From Fibrobacter sp. (GTDB lineage Bacteria > Fibrobacterota > Fibrobacteria > Fibrobacterales > Fibrobacteraceae), in assembly GCA_017526585.1 (NCBI GenBank), contig JAFXRC010000012.1:1-64000 (forward strand): a stretch of 64,000 bases of DNA, read 5' to 3'. How positions within the stretch are numbered: position 1 is the stretch's first letter; every line of letters starts with the position of its first letter. Positions 7,991 to 16,694 of this stretch are shown here, one piece after another. Made by a program: the position numbers and the translations under genes. Under the pieces are notes generated by a model. That model worked only from the letters and a program-made list of their open reading frames with translations. It was not told where the DNA came from and searched no databases.

Positions 7991-9213
7991 TTTCCAAAAT
8001 CCACATTGAAGGTGTGCGTAGCCTTTCCGAGTTCGATTGCGAGTTCGGACCGGGCATCACCGTGGTTCACGGTATAAACGGTTGCGGCAAGACGACGCTT
8101 CTGGAATCGGTTCACTTGCTTTCGCAAGGTTTTTCTTTTAGAGCACGTGACTTAAAGGAGCTTATCGCCTGGAAGGGGGATCAGTTCCTGATTCGTGGAG
8201 AATTTGAAGAAGAGCGTCTTGCAAACCAGGTGAATCGTGCTATCCGTGTAGGACGCCGTAGCTGCGAAGTACGTGAAAACGGCGAGTCGCTCAAATCCCC
8301 GGCGGCCTTTTTCGGAAGCTTACCGGCGGTGGTGATGCAGCCTTCGGACATTGAACTTTTGCGGGGCGCCCCTGAAGTCCGTCGCAGTTGGCTCGATGAA
8401 ATCCTCTGTTTCCGTTCGCCGGCGAACGCTTCTGTTTTAAGGCGTTATCGTCGTGTGCTGCAGCAGCGCAATAAGTGGCTCCGCGATTACAAACGCAGCG
8501 ATGGTGCGCTCTCTGTCGGCGGCGAAGACTTGTTCCATATTCTGACGGAACAGCTGATTGACTTGGGTGCAAAACTTTGGGCGGCGCGCCTGTCGTTGTC
8601 GAAGGAGATTTCCCCGATTATCACGGGCTATTACCGTAGACTGTCGGGTGGCGTCGATGAAATTACCTGTGCCTACAAGAGCTCAATTCTCAAGGAACTC
8701 GACGCGCTTGACGGTGCGGAGTTCCTTGACGATTCTGATCTGGACCGGGCTGCGTTCGCAGCTGAAAGCGGAGCTCCTTACCGCATTGCGGATAATATCT
8801 CCGGCGAATGCGACGATGGCTCTGTTGATGAAGAGTCGCTGCGGATAGCCTATGGTCGCAAGCTTTCGGGGCTAGAAATTGCAGAAAAGTCCTTTGGCGG
8901 TACTCTGGCGGGGCCACACCGCGACGACCTGGGCGTGTGCATCGGTGGTGCCGAAATGCGGTCGTCGGGGTCGCAGGGACAATGCCGTTCTGCTGCGGTT
9001 GCCATGCGTTTTGCCGCGGTCGATGTGGCGAGCCGCTACCTGAGCAAGCCGATCCTTCTGCTGGACGATATTTTTGCTGAACTCGATGTGAACCGCCGCG
9101 ATTCCGTCGCTACCCTCATTCGCGAAAAGGGCTGCCAGGTGATTATCGCGACACCGCAGTTCGAGGAACTGCCGTTTAAGGCAGATGCTGAAATTGGACT
9201 TAGTCTCAAATAA
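7987..9213 (+). CDS. recF: DNA replication/repair ATPase RecF
   Basis: 408 residues. Walker A is GINGCGKTT at about 30-38 and the C-terminal Walker B/D-loop is LLLDDIFAELD. FxRAR-like and QPSDIELLRGAPEVRRSWLDE motifs are typical of RecF, and GPHRDDL is also present. RecF loads RecA at single-strand gaps with RecO and RecR. Start GTG 7987 overlaps the stop of the barrel gene (GTGA). Unusually, recF sits behind envelope genes instead of beside dnaN and gyrB. A terminator follows. Confidence 0.92.
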   Translation: MISKIHIEGVRSLSEFDCEFGPGITVVHGINGCGKTTLLESVHLLSQGFSFRARDLKELIAWKGDQFLIRGEFEEERLANQVNRAIRVGRRSCEVRENGESLKSPAAFFGSLPAVVMQPSDIELLRGAPEVRRSWLDEILCFRSPANASVLRRYRRVLQQRNKWLRDYKRSDGALSVGGEDLFHILTEQLIDLGAKLWAARLSLSKEISPIITGYYRRLSGGVDEITCAYKSSILKELDALDGAEFLDDSDLDRAAFAAESGAPYRIADNISGECDDGSVDEESLRIAYGRKLSGLEIAEKSFGGTLAGPHRDDLGVCIGGAEMRSSGSQGQCRSAAVAMRFAAVDVASRYLSKPILLLDDIFAELDVNRRDSVATLIREKGCQVIIATPQFEELPFKADAEIGLSLK

Positions 9214-9218
9214 AAAAA

Positions 9219-9245
9219 CTCTGCGTTTTAAACGCAGAGCTTTTC
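9219..9245 (+). terminator. terminator after recF
   Basis: CTCTGCGTTT-TAA-ACGCAGAG followed by CTTTTC, just past the recF stop. Confidence 0.8.
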
Positions 9246-9254
9246 ATCTGTAGA

Positions 9255-9302
9255 TCCTTCGACTCCGGGCTTCGCCCTCGCTCAGGATGACACTTCGTGT
9301 CA
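9255..9302. repeat. dispersed CCTTCGAC...GCTCAGGATGAC repeat plus small hairpin
   Basis: CCTTCGACTCCGGGCTTCG..GCTCAGGATGAC resembles a short extragenic repeat common in many bacterial genomes. It runs into TGACACTTCGTGTCA, a perfect 6-bp hairpin that contains the mscL stop codon. A related CCTTCGACAAGCTC string occurs inside the YfhO-like gene at 18993. Confidence 0.5.
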
Positions 9303-9743
9303 CTTCTTCAGCAAGTCGCGGATTTCGGTGAGGAGCTTTTCTTCGGCGCTCGGTTCAGGAGGTGCGGGCGGTTCGGCAGGCTTCTCTTCTTCTTTCTTGC
9401 GCATGTTCTGCACGAAGCCGAGGAACTTCTTCATGACGATGAACACCACGATGGCAACGATGAAGAAATCGACGACATTGCCGATGAATGCTCCGTACGG
9501 AATCTGTGCGCCGGAAGCGGTTGTGTAGGTGAGGGCCTTGAGTCCTTCGCCGGCGCCTTCTGCACCACCAGCTGCGATAAGGGCGTTTACGCAGGGCATG
9601 ACGATGTCGTTGACGAAGGAGGTGACGATTTTGCCGAAAGCACCACCGATGATAACACCGATGGCCATGTCGACGATATTGCCCTTGAGAGCGAAGGCCT
9701 TGAATTCTTCGATCAGGGATGTTGCTTTACCTTTGATACCCAT
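9300..9743 (-). CDS. mscL: large-conductance mechanosensitive channel MscL
   Basis: 147 residues. ATG 9743 is supported by AAAGGATCC about 5 nt upstream. The N-terminal amphipathic helix and TM1 (KGNIVDMAIGVIIGGAFGKIVTSFVNDIVMP) and TM2 (FFIVAIVVFIVMKKFL) match MscL closely. The C-terminal bundle (LLTEIRDLLKK) is preceded by a Pro/Glu-rich stretch that is longer than usual. The channel opens under membrane tension to release solutes during hypo-osmotic shock. Monocistronic. Confidence 0.95.
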   Translation of the reverse strand: MGIKGKATSLIEEFKAFALKGNIVDMAIGVIIGGAFGKIVTSFVNDIVMPCVNALIAAGGAEGAGEGLKALTYTTASGAQIPYGAFIGNVVDFFIVAIVVFIVMKKFLGFVQNMRKKEEEKPAEPPAPPEPSAEEKLLTEIRDLLKK

Positions 9744-9825
9744 ATTGGATCCTTTTGTTGAAGTTAAGATAAAAATATGTTTAAAATATCTCTTTGGCAA
9801 GAGTGTTTTCTAAATTTTGCATGCT

Positions 9826-10695
9826 ATGTCATGGTTCGTTTTAGCTCTATTGTCGGCGTTCTTTCTGGGGTGTTACGACCTCGCCAAGAAAAAATCGGTA
9901 CAGGATAACGCCGTCCGGGTGACGCTCTTCTTTTGCAGCGCCTTTTACGCCCTTTTTATGAGTCCACTCCTGTTGACGGGGCACTGTGAAAGCATGCCCT
10001 TGCAGAGCCATTTCTACTTGTTCGGCAAGGCAGCCATCGTGGGTGGCAGCTGGATTCTGACCTATAATGCGCTGGCTCATTTGCCTCTCAGCATTGCAAC
10101 GACCATACGTGCCCTGGCTCCGGTGTTTACGATATTTATTGCTGTCACCTTTATGGGGGAACGCCCGTTTGCGCTCCAGTGGGTCGGTGTTGCCGTCTGT
10201 ATCTGTTCGTATGTAGGCTTAAGTTTGGCTGGCCGCAAAGAAATGGGGCATTTCTTTAGCAACGGCTGGGTGATTTGCATGGTGCTGGGGACGATTCTTG
10301 CTGCATGCAGCGGCGTGTACGACAAGTTTATATTGCAGCGGATGAACTTTGATCCGCTGACGGTGCAGGTGTGGTTCAGCATCTATATGATGCTTTGGCA
10401 GTTCGTGATTTGTGCCGTAACCTGGTTCCCGACGCGTCATAAGACGACCCCGTTCAAGTTCCGTTGGTCCATGTTGCTGGTCGCCATTCTTTTGATCGTG
10501 GCGGACCGTTGCTATTTTGTTGCTGTAAGCGACCCCGATGCATTGATTTCGATTATTACGGTGTTCCGTCGCTCCAGTGTGTTGATTTCGTTCTTTGCAG
10601 GGCTCTTGTTCTTCAAGGAACGCAAGAGCAAGATGAAGTTTGTGGCACTGCTTGGAGTGATTCTTGGTATCTGCATGATCGCTCTCGGGAAGTAG
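9826..10695 (+). CDS. EamA/DMT-family inner-membrane transporter
   Basis: 289 residues with about ten hydrophobic helices in two homologous halves. The EamA signature (ALAHLPLSIATTIRALAPVFTIFIAVTFMGERP) ends the first half and ISIITVFRRSSVLISFFAGLLFFKER ends the second. Drug/metabolite transporters of this type export small metabolites, or occasionally import them; the substrate cannot be read from sequence. ATG 9826 is preferred over the in-frame TTG at 9817; no strong ribosome site is visible. coaE begins 4 nt after its stop. Confidence 0.8.
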   Translation: MSWFVLALLSAFFLGCYDLAKKKSVQDNAVRVTLFFCSAFYALFMSPLLLTGHCESMPLQSHFYLFGKAAIVGGSWILTYNALAHLPLSIATTIRALAPVFTIFIAVTFMGERPFALQWVGVAVCICSYVGLSLAGRKEMGHFFSNGWVICMVLGTILAACSGVYDKFILQRMNFDPLTVQVWFSIYMMLWQFVICAVTWFPTRHKTTPFKFRWSMLLVAILLIVADRCYFVAVSDPDALISIITVFRRSSVLISFFAGLLFFKERKSKMKFVALLGVILGICMIALGK

Positions 10696-10699
10696 TTGT

Positions 10700-11266
10700 A
10701 TGAAAGGCATTACCGGTTCCATAGGCGCGGGCAAGTCCCTGGTAGGTGCGATTTTACGAGAGCGTAAAATCCGCGTTATCGATGCTGATATCGCGGTGCA
10801 TCACCTGTATCGGGACAACCAAGAGCTGCGCCAGACAATCGCAAGTGAATTCGGTGCAGATATGCTGACAGAAAAGGGGATTAGCCGAGGGAGAATGGCG
10901 GAGCTGGTTTTTAAAGACCCTTCGGCTCGGTTGCGTCTGGAAGCACTTGTGTATCCGGTATTGACGGATTACCTGCTTCGTGCAAATCCTGCTTTTGTCG
11001 AAGCGGCGCTATTTGAAAACGTGCCAAAATTAGTAGAGCGCCTTGACGAAATATGGGTGGTGATCGCTTCTGAAGAAGTTCGCTTGAATCGTCTTATGGC
11101 AAAGCGTGGCTTTAGCGAAGAAGATGCCCGTCGCCGCATTGAACTGCAAAAGTCACGCGATAGCGAAGCCTACTGGCGAGGCCTTTTCCCCGGCAAGGTG
11201 CTGCGCTTTATCGACAACTCCCTAGATGAATCTGCGTTGAGTGACGCGGTTATGTCGCTCCTATAA
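10700..11266 (+). CDS. coaE: dephospho-CoA kinase CoaE
   Basis: 188 residues, normal for the family. P-loop GSIGAGKS at 6-13 and the acceptor motif DADIAVHHLY near 32 (CoaE usually DADxxxRxL). A LID-type region MAKRGFSEEDARRRI and an FIDN motif near the end also fit. It phosphorylates the 3'-OH of dephospho-CoA, the last step of CoA synthesis. The arginine often following DADxx is His here, a mild variation. Co-transcribed with the EamA gene. Confidence 0.9.
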   Translation: MKGITGSIGAGKSLVGAILRERKIRVIDADIAVHHLYRDNQELRQTIASEFGADMLTEKGISRGRMAELVFKDPSARLRLEALVYPVLTDYLLRANPAFVEAALFENVPKLVERLDEIWVVIASEEVRLNRLMAKRGFSEEDARRRIELQKSRDSEAYWRGLFPGKVLRFIDNSLDESALSDAVMSLL

Positions 11267-11293
11267 AAAATACAGCATCGGATCGATGCTGTA
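11265..11293 (-). terminator. terminator of the GH9 gene
   Basis: Minus strand TACAGCATCG-ATC-CGATGCTGTA followed by TTTTTTATA. It overlaps the coaE end and may also slow plus-strand transcription. Confidence 0.8.
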
Positions 11294-11341
11294 TTGGGTG
11301 TGTTGGGAGGGAGTGTTTTTTGTTTGGAGTATCGGTTCCGC

Positions 11342-13234
11342 TTAGCGGATGTGCTTGCCGCTAACGTTGAAATACTGAATTTTTCCGTCGCGGTCGGTTT
11401 TTTGAACCTGAACAGCTCCGTTGCGGATGATAAGCTTGCTACCGACGGAAATCTGCTTTTGGAGGTTTCTTTTTGCCTTGATTCCATCGGCGACCTCCAT
11501 GAAATGGTCCGGAACGGTTTTGATGTCGTAGGTTTTTCCTGTGGTCGAAATTGCTTGTAGGCTACCGACGACATAGGCAAATGGCGCATTCCAGTTGATG
11601 GCGACTTCGTTGGTGGCGTAGCTGCAGCTGTTGTCGTAATAGGATCTTGCCACGGCGTCGTATTGAACATATTTCGAGGCGCAGTCATTGGCGGAGTAGT
11701 TCGGACCACCCACAAGCATGCCGGGAATGGGTTCGTCGATTCCGTCAGCTTGACTCGGGCGATGGTGCGGATTCTTTGCTGAGTTGACTCCGTAGCCAGT
11801 GAGGTAGGAAATGTTGAGCGGGTTACGTCCCAGAATGTAGTCTATAATGGCGGTTGCTGCATTCAGGTATTTTTCTTCCTTGGAAAGAATGTAGGCGTGA
11901 ATCAGGACCATGCCCTTGTTTGCCGCGAAGCTGTTGGATCCCCAGTTGAAGTCTTCTTCCAGAAGAGGAACTCCGTAGCCGTTGTTATCGAGAGAATTGA
12001 GGATGGTGTCGGCGAGTGAGAAAATACATGCTCTGGCAGAATCCTGGATGTCTGTGTCAAAAATTTCAGGATTCGTTGCAATGGTGAAGGCTGCAAGGGC
12101 GTAGGTATACTGCCAGCTTTGCAGTACCCAACGGAATTTCTTGAAGGGGTACTTTTTGAAAACATCGGCAAAAACAGGATTCTTGGAAATTCTGTAAAGT
12201 TCTGTGTTTGCCCAGATTTCTTCGTCGATTGGATAACCGTCGCTATAAGTTCCTGTGTTGACTCCGGCGGGCTGCTCAAAGAGGGCTGCTTCGTTGTTTA
12301 ATGCCCATATTCTTGCCTTGGATGCGGCTGTTGCGCACTTTACCGCGAAATCCTTGTCGTAGGGGGAATAAATCTCTGCGGCAAGAGCAGCGACAGCAGC
12401 CAAGTTCCAAGATGCCGTAACGGACTTACCGATGGCATATCGTGCGGCGACATCTTTTTCGGGCATCACGGTTCCGCTGAATTTTAGCGTGGTGAGCTTG
12501 TGGAAAACGCCTCCATCGTCATCTTGCATGGTAAGCATCCAATCGAGATTCCAACGGATTTCGTCGAGAATGTCGGGAATATCGTTCTTACTTTCGGGAA
12601 TGTTTAGGTTAAACTTCTTGAAGTATTCCTTGTTCTGCTGGTAGAGCTGTAGTAGTGTGTAGGTTGAAATACCGGAGTTGACGATATACTTGCCGTAGTC
12701 GCCGGCATCGTACCAGCCTTTGGAACCATCGAAAGTTGCTTCTGTATCGGTTTTTCCGGTAGAAGCGTGATACTTGACATCGGTGTCTGGGTGACCAGCG
12801 GCACGGGCGTAAATACCTGCATATTCTTCGGTGAGTGCCGTGGATGCGCGCTGGAAATAGAAGAACTTGAGGGAAGCCTTTGTGACATCTTCGAAGGCGT
12901 TGTTTGCGATGATAATCGGGTGCCCAATCGGTTCGTCGTTGAGGTAGGCTTGGTAATTTCCTTCGGTCGTGATTTCAGAAAAATCGACTAGGGATGCAGC
13001 GGTGTCGCCTGCAGGAAGCCATACCTTAGCTTTCGGAACGGTTACTTTGAGAACATCTTTTCCACTAGAGTTCTTGAAAACGATGTCCTTGCCTTCTGCA
13101 CCGACAACAGCCATCTGCTTCTGGGATTTAGTGATGAACCCAACCTGGTTTTGGTCGGCGGTTGCTGCGAAAAGGGGCGAAACGCTTAGTACTGAAAGCG
13201 TGAGTGCCGTTGTGAAAATTTTGGTGAATTCCAT
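11342..13234 (-). CDS. secreted family 9 glycoside hydrolase (endoglucanase)
   Basis: 630 residues; AAAGGA lies a few nt before ATG 13234. Signal peptide to about residue 24 (SPLFA-ATA). Residues 25-110 form the CelD-type N-terminal Ig-like domain. The catalytic domain begins about 118, with DAGDYGKY at 176-182 (Asp176/Asp179 base), HHRP at 490-493, and Asn542-Glu543 as the predicted acid in DNSCSYATNEVAINWNAP. This is a complete GH9 active site, so it should cut beta-1,4-glucan with inversion. The last 60 residues are basic (NLQKQISVGSKLIIRNG, YFNVSGKHIR) and may be a short Fibrobacter-type terminal attachment module. No CBM is seen. Monocistronic. Confidence 0.92.
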   Translation of the reverse strand: MEFTKIFTTALTLSVLSVSPLFAATADQNQVGFITKSQKQMAVVGAEGKDIVFKNSSGKDVLKVTVPKAKVWLPAGDTAASLVDFSEITTEGNYQAYLNDEPIGHPIIIANNAFEDVTKASLKFFYFQRASTALTEEYAGIYARAAGHPDTDVKYHASTGKTDTEATFDGSKGWYDAGDYGKYIVNSGISTYTLLQLYQQNKEYFKKFNLNIPESKNDIPDILDEIRWNLDWMLTMQDDDGGVFHKLTTLKFSGTVMPEKDVAARYAIGKSVTASWNLAAVAALAAEIYSPYDKDFAVKCATAASKARIWALNNEAALFEQPAGVNTGTYSDGYPIDEEIWANTELYRISKNPVFADVFKKYPFKKFRWVLQSWQYTYALAAFTIATNPEIFDTDIQDSARACIFSLADTILNSLDNNGYGVPLLEEDFNWGSNSFAANKGMVLIHAYILSKEEKYLNAATAIIDYILGRNPLNISYLTGYGVNSAKNPHHRPSQADGIDEPIPGMLVGGPNYSANDCASKYVQYDAVARSYYDNSCSYATNEVAINWNAPFAYVVGSLQAISTTGKTYDIKTVPDHFMEVADGIKAKRNLQKQISVGSKLIIRNGAVQVQKTDRDGKIQYFNVSGKHIR

Positions 13235-13360
13235 AAAGCATCCTTTTGTTTGTCCTAAATCTATACCTTTTGCAATCTGCTAGGTAGGGGGGCGTATGAA
13301 GAAAGTGTTTTCAGTTGAAACCAAGATGTTCCTTTCTTTTTCAAGTTTTGAGCAGTTTTC

Positions 13361-13368
13361 TATCTTTA
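13361..13368 (+). promoter_or_regulatory. TATCTTTA box 4 nt before the ATG of rlmD
   Basis: TATCTTTA-GTAT-ATG: the box ends 4 nt before the start codon at 13373 and no Shine-Dalgarno is present, so the mRNA is probably leaderless. Confidence 0.5.
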
Positions 13369-13372
13369 GTAT

Positions 13373-14596
13373 ATGCAGTTGGAACTCCGTATCGAAAAAT
13401 TGGTGCAGGGCGGCGAGGGCTTTGCTCGACTGCCCGACGGTCGAGCCTGTTTTGTGCAGGGTGCCTTGGCGGGGGAATTTTGCCGTGTTGAATTGACGCG
13501 TGACAAAAAGGACTTTGCGCACGGGAAGCTCGTTAAAATTCTTGAGAGAAGCCCTGATCGAGAAACTCCTAGATGTGCCAATTACAACAAATGTGGCGGC
13601 TGCAGCTTGCAGCATTTGTCTGCCGAAAAGCAGGCTCTGTATTACGAGTCGGTTTCTCGGGAAAATTTTAGACGGCTAGCTCATGCGGATTTACCTGAAA
13701 ATTTTAAAATTCATATGGGTCCCGCATGGGGCTATAGAAACCGTGCCCGCGTGGTGATTTCCCGTGCAAAAGATGGAAAAGTCCGCTATGGGTTCCGTAT
13801 GCAAAAAAGCAACGGTATTATACCGTTCGCAAATTGTCCGGTATTGACGCCTGCTGTTAATGAATTCCTGAAAGCGAACGCTTCCAAAATTTATGAGGAA
13901 TCGGTACAGAACGCAAAACGACCTCCTCGGAATTTTGAACTAGATGTGAATGTGTTTGATAATGGGAACGGCAAGGTCAGCTACTATTATAAGGGGATGC
14001 CAGCAGCTGATTTTGAAAAGAAAGCGGTGAGTGTTGTCGAAATTGCGGGTAAGAAAATCCGTTCAGATGCTTCCGTTTTCTTTCAGAGTAACTTGTCTCT
14101 CTTGCCGGAGCTTGTGTATGCTGTGCAGAATGCAGTAGACGAAGGCATTGCTAGCGGTGAAGCGAGTGACGCCTGGTTGATTGACCTTTTCAGTGGTGTA
14201 GGCTTTTTTGCCGCTATCCTAAAAGATAAATTCAAAAAAATTACGACGGTCGAACGCGACGATGGTTGCCTGAAACATGCCAAGGAGAACCTCTCTGGTG
14301 GCGGAAATGTCGAGAATGTTTCGGCGCCTGCAGAAGATTGGCTTGCAAAGAATGTGGTGGACTGTCCAGCCACTTTGATTGTGGATCCGCCGCGTACGGG
14401 GCTTCCGCCGAGCGCCTTGGATGCCATTGTGAAAAGTTCTGTTAACAGAGTAATCTATGTTTCCTGCGATCCGGTGACGCTTGCGCGAGATTTTACAAAG
14501 TTCCGTGAGGCTGGTTTTTGCCTAAAAAAGGCGGAAGGCTTTGCCTTTTATCCGCAGACGCCGCATTTGGAAATGTTGTTTGTGCTTTCGCGCTAG
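13373..14596 (+). CDS. rlmD: 23S rRNA (uracil-5-)-methyltransferase, RlmD/RumA family
   Basis: 407 residues. An N-terminal TRAM-like domain (LRIEKLVQGGEGFARLPDGRACFVQGALAGE) is followed by a [4Fe-4S] cysteine cluster, CANYNKCGGCSLQHL, near 68-82. The Rossmann methyltransferase has FSGVGFF, the IVDPPRTGL motif, and YVSCDPVTLARD with the catalytic Cys, plus the closing EMLF. These enzymes make m5U in 23S rRNA with SAM; the exact uridine (747, 1939 or both) cannot be told. Start fixed by the TATCTTTA box just upstream. Confidence 0.88.
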   Translation: MQLELRIEKLVQGGEGFARLPDGRACFVQGALAGEFCRVELTRDKKDFAHGKLVKILERSPDRETPRCANYNKCGGCSLQHLSAEKQALYYESVSRENFRRLAHADLPENFKIHMGPAWGYRNRARVVISRAKDGKVRYGFRMQKSNGIIPFANCPVLTPAVNEFLKANASKIYEESVQNAKRPPRNFELDVNVFDNGNGKVSYYYKGMPAADFEKKAVSVVEIAGKKIRSDASVFFQSNLSLLPELVYAVQNAVDEGIASGEASDAWLIDLFSGVGFFAAILKDKFKKITTVERDDGCLKHAKENLSGGGNVENVSAPAEDWLAKNVVDCPATLIVDPPRTGLPPSALDAIVKSSVNRVIYVSCDPVTLARDFTKFREAGFCLKKAEGFAFYPQTPHLEMLFVLSR

Positions 14597-14650
14597 CCGA
14601 AAAATCCTGAAATTTCTAGTTTGTTTAAAGAAAGTTTGATGGAGGCTTGT

Positions 14651-15088
14651 ATGAAAAAATGGATGATGATGCTTTCGTTGGCTCTGCTGGGCCTGCTTTC
14701 GGGTTGCCATGTGGAAAAGACGGCTATCGTATGCGGCAGGGAATGGAACCCCGCCTTGGAAGTGGTCGCGGATACGGCGAGCGAATTCGAGATGAAGGAT
14801 CCGCTTATTGTCCAGTTCCGTTACGGGCAGAACTTTGATTTTGCGAAATTGAAGACGACCTTCTTTGAAGGAACTCTTGCTAATCGCGGTCCTGAAATCT
14901 GGACGCACGAAGTGGCTGTGAGTGAAAAAATGGGTGTCTACACGCTGCAGGGCAAGTCCCGTCGCGGTGGGCTGATGACGGCTCGCGAACTCAGCCGCAA
15001 GAAGGAACCAGGCTCTATTGTCATCGAAGTATCGGGTGACGGCAAGGTTCTCGCCGCAAAACAAATCCTTTTGACCAAGAATCGGTAA
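14651..15088 (+). CDS. small lipoprotein, first of three
   Basis: 145 residues. GGAGG 5 nt before ATG 14651 decides the start. The signal MKKWMMMLSLALLGLLSGC ends in lipobox LSGC. The mature protein is beta-rich (KDPLIVQFRYGQNFDFAKLKTTFFEG, SIVIEVSGDGKVLAAKQILL) and resembles a single Ig-like or C2-like sandwich. A further Cys follows (AIVCGREW). It starts a run with the lipoproteins at 15092 and 16021 at gaps of 2-3 nt, so they are co-translated. Family not recognised. Confidence 0.65.
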   Translation: MKKWMMMLSLALLGLLSGCHVEKTAIVCGREWNPALEVVADTASEFEMKDPLIVQFRYGQNFDFAKLKTTFFEGTLANRGPEIWTHEVAVSEKMGVYTLQGKSRRGGLMTARELSRKKEPGSIVIEVSGDGKVLAAKQILLTKNR

Positions 15089-15091
15089 TTC

Positions 15092-16018
15092 ATGAAATCT
15101 CTATGCCTATGCGCTATCACAGCTGCCCTTGTCCTTGGCGGTTGCGGTGAATCCAAGATTAACGTCCAGTACAAGCTGCCGGAACCTGTCCTGGTGGAAC
15201 TCTATACAGAAGGGTATTTCTCAACCATCGACCTGAAGGGCGACGAAAAGGTGGGCACGAGAACTGCCGCCTATGCGACTCTTGCATATTCCAATGTGGG
15301 GGATACCCTTAAGGTTCACCGCGAATATGTGATGGACAAGTCTCAGGGCTACCTTAAGAACTACATGCCGTCGGAACTTGCGTGGCGCGTGAAGTCCGTG
15401 GATATGACGGCGGTGGACCGCGAAGTGAAAAATGTCGAGGGTCTGGATGCGGGTTATGACTCGCTTTTGGCCCGTATTCCCATGCCCGAAGTCTGGCGCA
15501 AACAGCTCCTGAACCCTGAATACAAGCCGCACCTGAAGCGCCTGGAAAAGCACCGCTGGGAAATGGACCATATGCTTCTAGGAGAAGTCCCGACCAAGGG
15601 GAACATTACACAGATGCTCAAGGACCAGGGACGCCTGAACTTCGCCCTGATCAAGGTGGACTCCGTGGTGGTGAAGGGCTTTGAAAACCGCGACCACCGT
15701 CGCTGCCTGGATTACATTGTCTACTTGCAGGAGACGGAAAGCTTCCCTTACTATATATGGGAGCAGCACGTAAATAGTAACATCGTCCCCGATAAGTTCA
15801 AGAAGTACAACAAGGGGCTCAAGGCGGAATACCAGACCCAGTTCGAGGTGATGATCGACCCGACGACGGGTGTTCCCTGTCAGGAACGCGAAGTGAAGGT
15901 CGGTACGCACACGATGGTGAACCCCGATACCAAGGATACGGCGACCTTCAAGAGCCAGATTACTCTGGAACGCCTTTATACGGTCAAGAAACCTGATGCA
16001 GAGGAACAAGAAAACTAA
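15092..16018 (+). CDS. lipoprotein, second of three
   Basis: 308 residues beginning MKSLCLCAITAALVLGGCGES with lipobox LGGC. The rest is soluble and charged: EYVMDKSQGYLKNYMPSEL, then a helical RIPMPEVWRKQLLNPEYKPHLKRLEKHRWEMDHMLLGEVPTKGN segment, then strands ending FKSQITLERLYTVKKP. The repeated heavy use of Asp/Lys pairs and Trp suggests a periplasmic or outer-membrane-facing scaffold. No known domain recognised. Two bases separate it from the next lipoprotein. Confidence 0.6.
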   Translation: MKSLCLCAITAALVLGGCGESKINVQYKLPEPVLVELYTEGYFSTIDLKGDEKVGTRTAAYATLAYSNVGDTLKVHREYVMDKSQGYLKNYMPSELAWRVKSVDMTAVDREVKNVEGLDAGYDSLLARIPMPEVWRKQLLNPEYKPHLKRLEKHRWEMDHMLLGEVPTKGNITQMLKDQGRLNFALIKVDSVVVKGFENRDHRRCLDYIVYLQETESFPYYIWEQHVNSNIVPDKFKKYNKGLKAEYQTQFEVMIDPTTGVPCQEREVKVGTHTMVNPDTKDTATFKSQITLERLYTVKKPDAEEQEN

Positions 16019-16020
16019 AA

Positions 16021-16473
16021 ATGCGTAAGGTTGCCTACTTATACCTTTTTTCCGTATGCGTGCTTCTGTTGGTGGGGTGCGCATCCCATCCGTCGCCGCA
16101 ACAGACGATGGTGGACGACCGTTATATGGTCTACAAGGAAATGTACAAAGCTTATAGCGAAGCTGAAAAAAATTACCTGAACCTGCTCTTCAACATTGAA
16201 CGCATGCCCGAAGAGGAAGAGCTTTGGATGATGAAGCGCGACCGGATGCTTGAGCTGATGCAGCTTAAGGAATTGATGTTGAACGCCCGTGCGGAACTGG
16301 ATCAGGCGATGCAGGAATGGGAACGCCACATGATTGACCTCCAGGCGGAACAGAAACAGGCTCAGGTGAAGAAATTCAACCCGAATTTTACGGGGAAGGA
16401 TGCTCAGCGGACAAGTCCTGGTCAGCTGCTTCCGGGCGAAGTCAAGCCTAAGCAGAAGTACGGCGAGCTGTAG
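16021..16473 (+). CDS. lipoprotein with helical coiled-coil body, third of three
   Basis: 150 residues. MRKVAYLYLFSVCVLLLVGC is a lipoprotein signal (lipobox LVGC). Residues 30-115 are almost all helical and charged (YKEMYKAYSEAEKNYLNLL, LMQLKELMLNARAELDQAMQEWERHM), with heptad-like Leu/Met spacing that predicts a coiled-coil hairpin. The tail is proline-rich and basic. Together with its two upstream neighbours it may form one envelope complex. Unknown function. Confidence 0.6.
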   Translation: MRKVAYLYLFSVCVLLLVGCASHPSPQQTMVDDRYMVYKEMYKAYSEAEKNYLNLLFNIERMPEEEELWMMKRDRMLELMQLKELMLNARAELDQAMQEWERHMIDLQAEQKQAQVKKFNPNFTGKDAQRTSPGQLLPGEVKPKQKYGEL

Positions 16474-16554
16474 TTGAAATTTTTTTCTGAATTGCTTGCT
16501 TTTTAGAAAAAAAATGTATATCTTATAGAAAAGAGCTTTATTCAGGAGAATCCT

Positions 16555-16677
16555 ATGGGAAAGATCATCAAGTACGTCGCCATTGTCGCCGCATGCATTA
16601 TTTCGGCTTTCGGCGTGTATTGCCTTATTAAGTATTCTTCTGCTGAAGACAAAATCGAGAACAAGTCGGAAGAATAA
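16555..16677 (+). CDS. 40-residue single-pass membrane protein
   Basis: ATG 16555 follows a good ribosome site (CAGGAGAATCCT). The product reads MGKIIKYVAIVAACIISAFG then VYCLIKYSSAEDKIENKSEE. Two lysines precede a 19-residue hydrophobic helix and an acidic/polar tail, the shape of a small inner-membrane regulator or assembly peptide. It has its own promoter-like box (GTATATCTTATAG at 16515-16527) and terminator, so it is a separate transcription unit. No family recognised. Confidence 0.65.
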   Translation: MGKIIKYVAIVAACIISAFGVYCLIKYSSAEDKIENKSEE

Positions 16678-16694
16678 TCACACACGCTTTTCGT

